Source: Kordiimonas sp. SCSIO 12610
GTDB taxonomy: Bacteria > Pseudomonadota > Alphaproteobacteria > Sphingomonadales > Kordiimonadaceae
Assembly (NCBI RefSeq): GCF_024398015.1
Contig: NZ_CP073747.1
Span: 1,126,501-1,190,500, forward strand
Length of the DNA: 64,000 bases
Direction: 5' to 3'
The notes below the pieces were generated by a model. That model was not told the origin of the DNA. It saw nothing but the letters and a program-made list of their open reading frames with translations, and did no database searches. Positions 17,887 through 25,794 of the stretch are shown one piece after another. The translations under genes were made by a program, and so were the position numbers. Position 1 is the stretch's first letter. Each line of letters opens with the position of its first letter.

Positions 17887-17993
17887 GAACACACACCATT
17901 ACATGCCCGTCGAACACCGCACCGATAACGAGCTTGTCCCCGTAGGGTGCACCGACGCTTGCGGCGTTGATGAGCCCCTGATCATCCATATAA
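17887..17993 (-). pseudogene. Relic of the 3' end of a paraoxonase gene (copy 2)
   Basis: Read on the minus strand: WVYMDDQGLINAASVGAPYG, DKLVIGAVFDGHVMVC, then a changed tail VRFHT and a stop. It matches the C-terminus of the intact paraoxonase (20133-21188) nearly residue by residue, but has no upstream part: an in-frame stop lies about 12 codons before this match. It lies downstream of the first PhyH gene, in the same relative place that the intact gene holds downstream of the second PhyH gene. Confidence 0.85.
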
Positions 17994-18087
17994 ACCCACC
18001 GTGCTAGCGTGTTTGAGAAAGGAGTTCACATATTCAAAGCAATCTAAGGAACTTAATGGAATCAGCCGCTAGATTTCTATCATTTCT

Positions 18088-19260
18088 CTATATACTTAGG
18101 TCGAGAAGGTTATAATCCTTTAAGCTTGATTTTGCGGCTGCATCCCAGACATATGTTTCATCGTTTTCGGTGAATGGTTTATAGTCATAGGGTTGTTCAT
18201 CCGGGTATTTACTCTGGCGCGCAGAAATTGCATATCCAATAACTTTGGAGCGCTCCTTTATGATATCGTCGGTATAAACGGAAATTTGGCTATGAATGCC
18301 AGCACCTTCAACATCTAAGACCGATGATCTTTTGTGGAAGCCGAAATTGATGGTTAGCCGGGGTTCAAGACCGGCGTTCGCAAAGGAGCCATGGACCAGC
18401 TGCCTGTTACACATCACAACGTCGCCGGGGTTGCAAACGATTGGAACTGCGCTGGTTAGGCGCTCACTTCCTGACGCTTTAACCATTTCTTCAATATCGA
18501 TTTTGCCGAGTTTATGCGTGCCGGGAACGACCCAAACACCATTTACGGGCGTACTTCCGTAAACCTGTGCCATGAAGTTGAAACCGTGAATGTCCTCATC
18601 AAATTCTGGACTGTCCCAATGGGAGTCTCCGTCCTGATGCCAGGAAACTGCCGCACCCATGCCTGCATCCTTGATGAACAATACCTCGTTAAACGGTGCA
18701 AAATCTTCACCGTTGATTGAAGCAGCGGCTTTTAATAGTGCCGGGTGACCATATACACGAAGTGCAGCCTCTGAGAATTGAAGAGATCCCATTAGGATGA
18801 ACGGGGCTTCACTTGGTGCGTCCGCTCCGGCATCGAGGTCTTTCAGTTTTACCTGATGGCGTCCATTTGCGATTTCAGTCCCACCAAGCGGATCACTGAG
18901 TGGCTTACTCCAGAGCAATCCAGGCCCTAGGCAATCCGAACCGATTGCGGGCCTGCCATGTTCGTCAACCTTGGAACCTGAGTGTATTGGAAAACGCGAA
19001 CGCAGGTCTGCAATATCTTCATGTATATCGCTCATCTCTGCGGCGCCAATGACACCCTCGAATATATAGAAACCGTATTTTGAATAGGCTTCAAGAATGT
19101 TCCGGTGAAGCGATCCATTGTCATCGAACCGAATGGGCCCCCGGTTGTCCAGTTCGTAAGCACGCTTTTCGCCTTCAAGCATGTAATTTCTTACATCCGG
19201 GGCATCTTCGCCGTAATGCGCCGCGCAGGTTTCTATCGACTCCAGGTACTTCGAATTCAT
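18088..19260 (-). CDS. Phytanoyl-CoA dioxygenase (PhyH) family protein
   Basis: 390 residues with the Fe(II)/2-oxoglutarate dioxygenase pattern. HxD occurs in VSWHQDGDSHWD (near residue 213), the distal His in NRQLVHGSFAN (near 290), and the 2-oxoglutarate-binding Arg in PRLTINFGFHKRS. The N-terminal ~60 residues contain a helical extension, and NGVWVVPGTHKLG matches the conserved PGSH-type turn of the family. Substrate unknown; relatives hydroxylate lipids, polyols or small metabolites. The gene is divergent from a TetR regulator gene with a palindrome between them, so it is probably the regulator's target. Confidence 0.9.
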   Translation of the reverse strand: MNSKYLESIETCAAHYGEDAPDVRNYMLEGEKRAYELDNRGPIRFDDNGSLHRNILEAYSKYGFYIFEGVIGAAEMSDIHEDIADLRSRFPIHSGSKVDEHGRPAIGSDCLGPGLLWSKPLSDPLGGTEIANGRHQVKLKDLDAGADAPSEAPFILMGSLQFSEAALRVYGHPALLKAAASINGEDFAPFNEVLFIKDAGMGAAVSWHQDGDSHWDSPEFDEDIHGFNFMAQVYGSTPVNGVWVVPGTHKLGKIDIEEMVKASGSERLTSAVPIVCNPGDVVMCNRQLVHGSFANAGLEPRLTINFGFHKRSSVLDVEGAGIHSQISVYTDDIIKERSKVIGYAISARQSKYPDEQPYDYKPFTENDETYVWDAAAKSSLKDYNLLDLSI

Positions 19261-19284
19261 GGCCTTGGGTTCACTTTTAATATT

Positions 19285-19316
19285 TTAACATTGTTAAATT
19301 TTTAACATCGTTTAAA
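19285..19316. promoter_or_regulatory. Candidate TetR operator
   Basis: A perfect inverted repeat TTAACA-T-TGTTAA (19285-19297) is followed immediately by a second, imperfect TTTAAC...GTTTAAA (19301-19316). Both lie in the ~90-bp gap between the divergent PhyH and TetR genes, close to where both promoters must lie. This is the expected place for a TetR-type autoregulated operator. Confidence 0.6.
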
Positions 19317-19353
19317 TCTTGTGTCAAGGTACGAGGTACGCTATAGATAAGTG

Positions 19354-20010
19354 ATGAATATACAGGGACTAGCTGGATCAACCCGGTCAATCAATAAAGC
19401 AAAGAGGCGCGATATCATCCTTCTTGAGGCGCGCAAGCTAATAGCTATTGAAGGATTTGAAGCACTCAAGTTGCGAGATTTGGCGGCTCGCGCTGGTGTG
19501 ACTGTGCCAACAATCTATAATCTGATTGGCGGTAAGCCAGAAATACTGACTTTGATTATTGAAGATTTGGTTGAGCAACTTCAGATGGTGCAAGACAGTG
19601 TAAGCCAACTTGATACCGAATGGGTTTTTGAAAATCAGATCAATCAGCTCGCGGATTTATTCGCCGCTGATGAGGATTATTACCGCGCAGCATTCATCGC
19701 TGGAGATCGAAGCGGCTTGTTTGAACAGAACTCTGATACCGGCATTTTTGCCCGATCGGTCGAGGCTCCTATTGCTGCTTGCCTTGCGGCGCAAAAATCA
19801 GGGCGTTTGATCGGACGTGTATCAGCTGAACAAATGGGCCGACAGATATATGGGTGTTACCGCCTCGCGCGTCAGGACTGGACAAATGGTTATTTTGATC
19901 TGAAAACCTTCCGAAGGCAGGCGTTAACAGGTATATTTCTCTGCCTTGCCGCTGACGCTGAAGAGGCTTTTAGATATAGTCTTCTCAAAAGAATTTCCTT
20001 GTTGGTATAA
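19354..20010 (+). CDS. TetR family transcriptional regulator
   Basis: About 218 residues from ATG 19354 (GTG 19351 is adjacent in frame). The N-terminal HTH is typical: RDIILLEARKLIAIEGFEAL, KLRDLAARAGVTVPTIYNLIGGKPEIL (recognition helix around TVPTIYNLI). The C-terminal part is a helical ligand-binding domain without a recognised subfamily. It faces the PhyH dioxygenase gene across a short gap with a TTAACA/TGTTAA palindrome and probably represses it. Ligand not predictable, possibly a lipid-like or lactone substrate of the neighbouring enzymes. Confidence 0.92.
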   Translation: MNIQGLAGSTRSINKAKRRDIILLEARKLIAIEGFEALKLRDLAARAGVTVPTIYNLIGGKPEILTLIIEDLVEQLQMVQDSVSQLDTEWVFENQINQLADLFAADEDYYRAAFIAGDRSGLFEQNSDTGIFARSVEAPIAACLAAQKSGRLIGRVSAEQMGRQIYGCYRLARQDWTNGYFDLKTFRRQALTGIFLCLAADAEEAFRYSLLKRISLLV

Positions 20011-20132
20011 CCAAGATGAGAGTGTAAAGCTTCAAAAATTTGAAGTTTTCCAAGTATGTTGCTCAAGGCGTTTCTACCCGGTCCAATCAACACCTGCCTA
20101 TTAAAGAGCGAAACCAGTATAGAGAGTTTAAA

Positions 20133-21188
20133 TCACTTCGCGCACACCAGAACATGTCCGTCGAACACCGCGCCGATAATGAGCTTGTCACCGTAGGGGG
20201 CGCCGACGCTGGCGGCGTTGATCAGCCCCTGATCATCCATAAAAATCGTATCCACCTGATCGGTTGCCGGGTTAATTTTTAGAACCTGAGAGGGGGAAAT
20301 ATGCGCCGCGTCCTCCGCATGTTTCAGGAACTCAAAAACATAGGGGTGGCCCGCCACATACAGGCTTCCGTCACCGCCGACCTCGATATTATCAGGGCCG
20401 GTATCCACAGGGATGGATTTAATGTATTTCAGGGCGCCGCTTGCAGGGGTTCGTGCATAAACGCCAATCTCGCGCCGCAGCACCTCCGCGATATAGACGA
20501 TATTGCCGTCCGCAGACATGTTGATACCGTTAGCGTATTTTAACCCTTCAACGGCGGTGAAGCCCTCAAACCCATCGAAATATACGGTGCTCGCGAGCGG
20601 TAGCGCGAGGTAAGCCTCAAGCGATGCCATCAGGCCGTTCTTATACTTGCGGTCGATGGTCGCGTAAAACGAGCTTGGTCCAACCGCGAGTATATCGTTG
20701 GGCGACGTTAAGTCCTGAAACTGGATGCTTTCAAAATAGGATAGGCTGCCATCCGCGGCCACATCAAACAATTCAATATGGTTTTCGCCCGTTGTGGCAT
20801 GGTTGATCACAAACAGGCGAGTGATGATGGTGCCGTCGCCGCGGTCACCGCGCCACAGGCTGATGCCGTGGGGTTGAAAATCAGCGGGGCCATCGATGGA
20901 TACCTTGCGAACGCTTGATGGGTCATCAATGGGGAACGCATAAATCCCGCCCTGATCCGGTGTTCCACCATTTGGTACGCGGCGGTTGGCGGCAGAGACA
21001 AAGACCATGCCTGTGTTCTGGTCAATCGTCACGTCCTCTGTGCCGGGGAACACGTCAACCGCTTGGCATAGTTGGTTATCGGTTGGCGTGGGGTTGATGA
21101 AGGCACCAGACGCGCGGGTAACGTTAATGCCCATGTAGATAATAACCATCAGTGCAAGGCCACCGATGATGAATAAAATCTTTTTCAT
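20133..21188 (-). CDS. Paraoxonase/arylesterase (PON) family protein
   Basis: 351 residues that follow the vertebrate PON six-bladed propeller closely. Residues equivalent to the calcium ligands and catalytic set are present: E51-D52 (GTEDVT), H107 (FQPHGIS), H130 (VINH), N164-D165 (SPNDILAVG), N220 (KYANGIN), D266-N267 (GPDNI) and H281 (AGHP). Cys41 and Cys349 match the positions of the PON1 C42-C353 disulphide. The hydrophobic N-terminus (KKILFIIGGLALMVIIYMG) could be an anchor, as in PON1. PONs are lactonases/arylesterases, so a periplasmic membrane-tethered lactonase is likely. Two 3' relics of the same gene lie at 16.3 and 17.9 kb. No stop-adjacent hairpin seen. Confidence 0.9.
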   Translation of the reverse strand: MKKILFIIGGLALMVIIYMGINVTRASGAFINPTPTDNQLCQAVDVFPGTEDVTIDQNTGMVFVSAANRRVPNGGTPDQGGIYAFPIDDPSSVRKVSIDGPADFQPHGISLWRGDRGDGTIITRLFVINHATTGENHIELFDVAADGSLSYFESIQFQDLTSPNDILAVGPSSFYATIDRKYKNGLMASLEAYLALPLASTVYFDGFEGFTAVEGLKYANGINMSADGNIVYIAEVLRREIGVYARTPASGALKYIKSIPVDTGPDNIEVGGDGSLYVAGHPYVFEFLKHAEDAAHISPSQVLKINPATDQVDTIFMDDQGLINAASVGAPYGDKLIIGAVFDGHVLVCAK

Positions 21189-21288
21189 AAACCCCTCCCA
21201 TTTTCAGTGAGTGTAGCGGTTTGGCCGGAAATTACATCTTTAAAATTTCCGCTGCCAAACTTGAAAGCCTCGTTTGAGGATATATCCT

Positions 21289-22194
21289 CTAAAAACCCTT
21301 TAGCGGCATGTCTGCTGGCCGCTGGAGCCAGTTGTTATCCGGATAATGGGCAGCGCCGTCGATCAGGTGAAGCGTGTAGGCATGGCGTGATTTGTCGGAT
21401 GTGTTCGCGGCCGAAAGGTGCGGGAACAAGCCATTAAAAACAAGCACGGTCCCCTTCGGGGCCTCAAGCGCAACCTTACCGCTTTCATCAAACGGGGATG
21501 GGTCAATCATTTCATGAGCTCCTTTGTTTGGATTTTCGTCACTGCGCTTAAAGCGTTCCTTCGGGCGCTCATGGCCCTTGTGACCACCGGGTATCCCCCA
21601 CAGGCATCCATTTTCCAGTGTTGCATCTTCAATCGCAACCCAGAAGGCAAGGCAGGTTTGAGGTTCGGTCCAAAGATACGTGCTGTCCTGATGGCATTTC
21701 ACTTCGCCGCCGATATGCGGCTGTTTGAAAATATACATGGTCTGCAACAAAAGCGGGCTTTGATGGCCTAGTCCCTCTGCAATTTCCTTAAAGGCAGGTT
21801 GGCGTGAAAACCTATCATAAACGGGATCAATATCATGCATTGCATGGCCGATTTTGTTTAAGGCAAGTTCCTTCGGTTTTGTGAGTGCACCAGCGCTGTC
21901 AAAGGCACCTTCTTCGAAAAAGAAACGCGTCGTATGCCCTGAAGACATAAAATATTCATCGCTTGCATGCGCTTCAGATACGCTTGAGAAAACGCTGGAA
22001 TGATCGTCGGCGTTAAAGCCCTCAACCATTTCCATCGTGCGGGCCTTAAGGGCATTACACATATCACCGGGGACCAAACCATCGAGCACCAAAATACCGT
22101 CACGGTCAAACGCGGTCTTCATGTCTTCGCTAAGGTGCGTGAAATCCCGCGCATCAAATCTCTGGATAGCCTGTGGTTGATCGGCAACGGCCAT
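21289..22194 (-). CDS. Phytanoyl-CoA dioxygenase family protein (PHYHD1-like)
   Basis: 301 residues. The iron triad is H168/D170 (KCHQDSTYLWTEP) and H259 (GLFPHLSAANTS), with the 2-oxoglutarate Arg270 (KSRHAYTLH). The sequence around these, together with GCLWGIPGGHKG, is close to human PHYHD1 (phytanoyl-CoA dioxygenase domain protein 1) as I remember it. It is the only such gene directly next to the intact paraoxonase, 100 bp upstream on the same strand. The pair may act in one pathway, for example oxidation followed by lactone hydrolysis; that is inference. The other PhyH gene (18088-19260) is a distant relative. Confidence 0.9.
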   Translation of the reverse strand: MAVADQPQAIQRFDARDFTHLSEDMKTAFDRDGILVLDGLVPGDMCNALKARTMEMVEGFNADDHSSVFSSVSEAHASDEYFMSSGHTTRFFFEEGAFDSAGALTKPKELALNKIGHAMHDIDPVYDRFSRQPAFKEIAEGLGHQSPLLLQTMYIFKQPHIGGEVKCHQDSTYLWTEPQTCLAFWVAIEDATLENGCLWGIPGGHKGHERPKERFKRSDENPNKGAHEMIDPSPFDESGKVALEAPKGTVLVFNGLFPHLSAANTSDKSRHAYTLHLIDGAAHYPDNNWLQRPADMPLKGF

Positions 22195-22460
22195 GGTCTA
22201 ACCCCCCTTGTCGTATTTCCTGTCGTGTTTCCTGTATCTTTCTTGTCGTCGGTTGGTTTGCGTATTCACCAAGCACTCTGACGAATTTCGGCGATCATGC
22301 CCTTCCAGCGGTATTGTGGTCAAGGGTTTGATACGGTGTGCGGCAATATTTATGGGCGGCGACTGATCATGCTCGAAATTCCTTGTAGAAGGATAGAACA
22401 AAATGCTAACAAAAGTGAAATCAGATGCCATTATATGACGCCGCGATTTGATGTGATTAT

Positions 22461-23867
22461 ATGATGGCATTACTTGCTATATGGAGCTTTTCTTTGGATA
22501 TCCTGAATTATTCTGCTGAAATTCTAATCGGTGTGACGATTGTTCTGTTGATTATGGTCATGGTTGGGCTATCGAAGCTCCATAAAATGATTGTTGATGT
22601 CCGCGCTGAGCAAATGATTGACCCTGACAAAGTCGCGGAAGACAACGCCGCACGCGAGCGCGCGGAAGCGCATGCACTCAGGTCTGAAGCCCATGCCGTT
22701 CGAACGGAAGAAAGATTGGATGCGATCCGCCGCGAGGGTGTTGAGCGTGAGCAAATCACCCGTGATGCCTTTGCAAAGGAAATGCGCCATAACCGCGAGG
22801 AACTAAAGCAGGAAATGCTGGTGCTTTCGGAAGTGGTTAGAAAACTGGGCGCAGAGCAGGCAAAAGGGCAGGGCGAGTTCAGGGACAAACTGGACGAGAA
22901 GATGAAGGAATTGCGCCTGGAGAACAGCCAAAAGCTGGAAGAAATGCGCAAAACCGTTGATGAGAAGCTTCAAACCACCCTCGAAAAACGCTTGACTGAG
23001 AGTTTCAAAACCGTGTCCGAGCGCCTTGAGGCTGTGCATAAAGGTTTGGGCGAGATGCAAAATCTTGCGACCGGTGTTGGTGATTTGAAGCGCGTGCTGA
23101 CGAACGTTAAATCACGCGGCACATTCGGCGAGGTACAGCTTGGCCTGTTGATTGAGGATTTCCTGACCCCTGATCAGTTTATCCCGAATTATGACGCTGG
23201 TAAAAAATCAGGCGGTGAACGCGTTGAGTTTGGCATTCGTGTGCCCGGTGTGGACGGTGATCGGCCCGTATATTTACCTGTGGACGCCAAGTTCCCAACC
23301 GAAGATTACGAGCGTTTGCTCGGCGCTGTTGAAGTGGGCGATGCGGATGGTATCGAAGCCGCCTCAAAATCGCTGGAACGTTCGATCCGGCGCTTTGCAA
23401 AAGATGTGTCTGATAAATACATTAACCCGCCACATACGACCGACTGGGCGATCCTGTTTTTGCCGACCGAAGGCCTGTATGCCGAGGTGCTTCGCCGCCC
23501 CGGATTGTTTGAAAGCCTACAACGTGATCTGAAGGTAACGGTGGCTGGGCCCACAAATTTTCAGGTTCTATTGTCCACCTTCCGCATGGGGTTCCGCCAG
23601 CTTGTATTACAGGAACGCGCAAGCGAGGTTTGGGAAGTTTTGGGCGCAGTTAAGCTTGAGTTTGGCCGCTTTGGTGATCAGATCGATAAGATGGGCAAAA
23701 GCCTCAATGCCGCCCTTAATCATGTGGAAACGCTCGATCGGCGAAAACGTGTTATGCTTAGGGCCTTAAAGGGGGTTGAGGAAATCGAGGAAAGCGAAGC
23801 GCTGAAGCTGATTGGTGCTGATGCACCGCATAACGGGGAGTTATTTGATGGGGAAGGCGACCAGTAA
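22461..23867 (+). CDS. rmuC: DNA recombination protein RmuC family
   Basis: 468 residues. An N-terminal hydrophobic segment (about residues 13-35, AEILIGVTIVLLIMVMVGL) is followed by a long charged coiled coil (about 40-200, rich in E/K/R with heptads), then the RmuC domain. The domain shows GDLKRVLTNVKSRGTFGEVQLG, VDAKFPTEDYERLL, HTTDWAILFLPTEGLYAEVL and RASEVWEVLGAVKLEFGRFG, all conserved in the family. RmuC limits sequence inversions and is thought to act as a nuclease-like factor at chromosome ends or repeats. The next gene begins inside its last 20 bases. Confidence 0.95.
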   Translation: MMALLAIWSFSLDILNYSAEILIGVTIVLLIMVMVGLSKLHKMIVDVRAEQMIDPDKVAEDNAARERAEAHALRSEAHAVRTEERLDAIRREGVEREQITRDAFAKEMRHNREELKQEMLVLSEVVRKLGAEQAKGQGEFRDKLDEKMKELRLENSQKLEEMRKTVDEKLQTTLEKRLTESFKTVSERLEAVHKGLGEMQNLATGVGDLKRVLTNVKSRGTFGEVQLGLLIEDFLTPDQFIPNYDAGKKSGGERVEFGIRVPGVDGDRPVYLPVDAKFPTEDYERLLGAVEVGDADGIEAASKSLERSIRRFAKDVSDKYINPPHTTDWAILFLPTEGLYAEVLRRPGLFESLQRDLKVTVAGPTNFQVLLSTFRMGFRQLVLQERASEVWEVLGAVKLEFGRFGDQIDKMGKSLNAALNHVETLDRRKRVMLRALKGVEEIEESEALKLIGADAPHNGELFDGEGDQ

Positions 23868-24312
23868 AAACACTGACAATAAAAATAATGGGAAAAACCA
23901 GAATAAAACCGTTGTTAACGACGGTGATGTTACGGCCTACATTGCGTCCGTAGAGAATGAAACACGGCGCGTTGATGCGCAAACCATACTCACGCTCATG
24001 TGTGATATCACAGGCTATGAACCCAAACTGTGGGGCGGTAGCATCATTGGGTTTGGTGAATATCATTATAAATATGATAGTGGCCGCGAAGGTGATTTTT
24101 TGCGGACCGGATTTTCGCCGCGTAAAACCGCGCTTACTATTTATATTATGCCTGGGTATCAGGATTACAGCGAAATATTATCGCGCCTCGGCAAGCATAA
24201 AATTGGGAAGTCTTGCCTTTATATCAACAAGCTTGCTGATGTTGATATGGCTGTGCTTGAGGAACTTATCCGTGCGGGCCTTGCCTATATGGATGAGAAA
24301 TATCCGGTTTGA
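23848..24312 (+). CDS. DUF1801 domain-containing protein
   Basis: 154 residues from ATG 23848, which overlaps the end of rmuC; GGGGAG at 23835-23840 serves as SD. After a polar Lys/Asn-rich start the protein shows the DUF1801 pattern: VTAYIASVENETRRVDAQTIL, ITGYEPKLWGGSIIGFGEYHY, GREGDFLRTGFSPRKTALTIYI and LGKHKIGKSCLYINKLADVDM. This small alpha/beta family is widespread and without established biochemistry. The overlap implies translational coupling with rmuC. Confidence 0.93.
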   Translation: MGKATSKNTDNKNNGKNQNKTVVNDGDVTAYIASVENETRRVDAQTILTLMCDITGYEPKLWGGSIIGFGEYHYKYDSGREGDFLRTGFSPRKTALTIYIMPGYQDYSEILSRLGKHKIGKSCLYINKLADVDMAVLEELIRAGLAYMDEKYPV

Positions 24313-24346
24313 GCGTCTAGGTTGCCCGTATCAGAAGTTTTAAATC

Positions 24347-25369
24347 CTAACATCCGATGATCAAGCGGCTGCTTTTGCCTGTAAGCCTTTTGACGAGCAC
24401 TAACGACAGTACGGATAGAATTGTAACCATCACCGTGAAGGCAAGATACAAGGGAAGTGACGCCGGTAACATACCGCTTGCTGTGCCTGCGTAACTCAGC
24501 ACTAGTTTGGTGGCGGCAAGAAAATACCCGTGCACAAAGAAAATCCCAAAACTAAGATCTGCGACCAAATCAATATGGCTGAACCTTGGGAAATGGATTT
24601 TATTGATCCAGACCAAAAGCAATAGGGCCGTTGATAGTTTGAAGATAAAGATTGGGCTTAATTCTGGAATTGCGCCCAAAGCGGTTAGGGCATAGGCAAG
24701 TACAGCGAGTAATAATAGTGGAATTTGAGCGCGATTGGTAAGCGCGGTGATAGTTTCCCTGTGATGGGAACAGAACATACCAAAATAATAAGCGGGGAAC
24801 AGATACATCGCTTTACTAAGGGCGCCAAAGTATCCGTTAAGGCCGAAGTGAATTAAAACACCATCGCGCCCCAGATAGAACGACAACGGGATCAAGACGA
24901 TCAGGCTATAATACGGCCAGCCAAGCCTGTCGCTTTTGATCAACAGTGGTGCCAATAGATATAACAGCGCGATTGTTGGCACAAACCAAAAGGGTGCCAG
25001 ATGTTGCCCGCTTATTAAAAACAAGCCGATTTGGATGGGTAAAGAATAGTCGCTAAATCCGTCTGGCATTGATTGATCAAAGAAGGTCAAACTCGCGATA
25101 AGGGCGGGAATGGAAACGATCAGGTAGGGAGTAATGACATTCCTGATTTTGGTTTTGAAGTAGCGTTTGGTTTCATACCCTTTCGATAGATGCTGGAACA
25201 AATAGCCGGCGATAAAGAAAAACCAGACTGAGGACTGGTTCATCAGGCTATCAATCATAGTCAGTATGAGGCTACCTTCTGGCCAATTGAAATTGTGCAA
25301 GGAATGAGCGGCGACAATGCAGAAAATTGCAATCCCGCGAAATCGGTGCACATTGTCTAAAAACGTCAT
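24347..25369 (-). CDS. Acyltransferase 3 family membrane protein
   Basis: About 340 residues, starting at ATG 25369 (25378 is an alternative with poorer SD spacing). The N-terminus contains the family motif FRGIAIFCIVAAHSLHNF with the catalytic His in the first helix and the FFIAGYLFQ segment in the second. About ten hydrophobic helices follow, ending with a short basic tail. AT3 proteins transfer acyl groups to periplasmic glycans, for example O-antigen or exopolysaccharide (OafA/OatA type). No polysaccharide genes are next to it. The plus-strand gene upstream is DUF1801, convergent. Confidence 0.93.
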   Translation of the reverse strand: MTFLDNVHRFRGIAIFCIVAAHSLHNFNWPEGSLILTMIDSLMNQSSVWFFFIAGYLFQHLSKGYETKRYFKTKIRNVITPYLIVSIPALIASLTFFDQSMPDGFSDYSLPIQIGLFLISGQHLAPFWFVPTIALLYLLAPLLIKSDRLGWPYYSLIVLIPLSFYLGRDGVLIHFGLNGYFGALSKAMYLFPAYYFGMFCSHHRETITALTNRAQIPLLLLAVLAYALTALGAIPELSPIFIFKLSTALLLLVWINKIHFPRFSHIDLVADLSFGIFFVHGYFLAATKLVLSYAGTASGMLPASLPLYLAFTVMVTILSVLSLVLVKRLTGKSSRLIIGC

Positions 25370-25378
25370 GATTATCAT

Positions 25379-25794
25379 GCCCTGAATTTACCTGTTCTCC
25401 ATACTGATATCGGTAAAATTGCTTGGTGAAAAGCCCCAAGAATGAGTCAGACCATGCTGGTAAACCCTGCGAGTTTTCTGAACGGTTGTTTATTTTCAGG
25501 ATTGAAAAATGCCCGTGACCCAGCCTGTTGGGGATTTATTTTTCAGCGATTTCTGAACTTGAGGGCAATGGATTAAGTGGGGTGCGCATCAGGTAAGATA
25601 CTGAAATATATAATATAATATCATTAATATATAGTCGGAATTCTTGCTCGTTTTGTATCGTAAATCTACCTAAATGAAATCTGCCAACATGCTTAATTTT
25701 CAGTTAATCATACTTGCGTTTATGTGCCGTGCGCTCTTCGGGGGGAAGGGCCGTTCATTTAGAATTGAGTTTAACGAGTATCAAGGGCACATTT
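25379..25794. other. Intergenic leader of the CHRD/RTX gene
   Basis: About 416 bp, very AT-rich around 25600-25700. It presumably carries the promoter of the giant secreted-protein gene; no hairpin or operator with clear symmetry was noticed. The open frame upstream of ATG 25795 (to 25714) is not expected to be coding, since AAGGG in CAAGGGCAC precedes 25795. Confidence 0.4.

Noticed and set aside
16216-20282. Three plus-strand ORFs (16216-16398, 17801-18007, 20040-20282) that share a 'VEHxxDNELVxVG' peptide
   Set aside because: They look like a small gene family but are antisense readings of the paraoxonase C-terminus and its two relics. The conserved peptide is the reverse complement of the real coding sequence.
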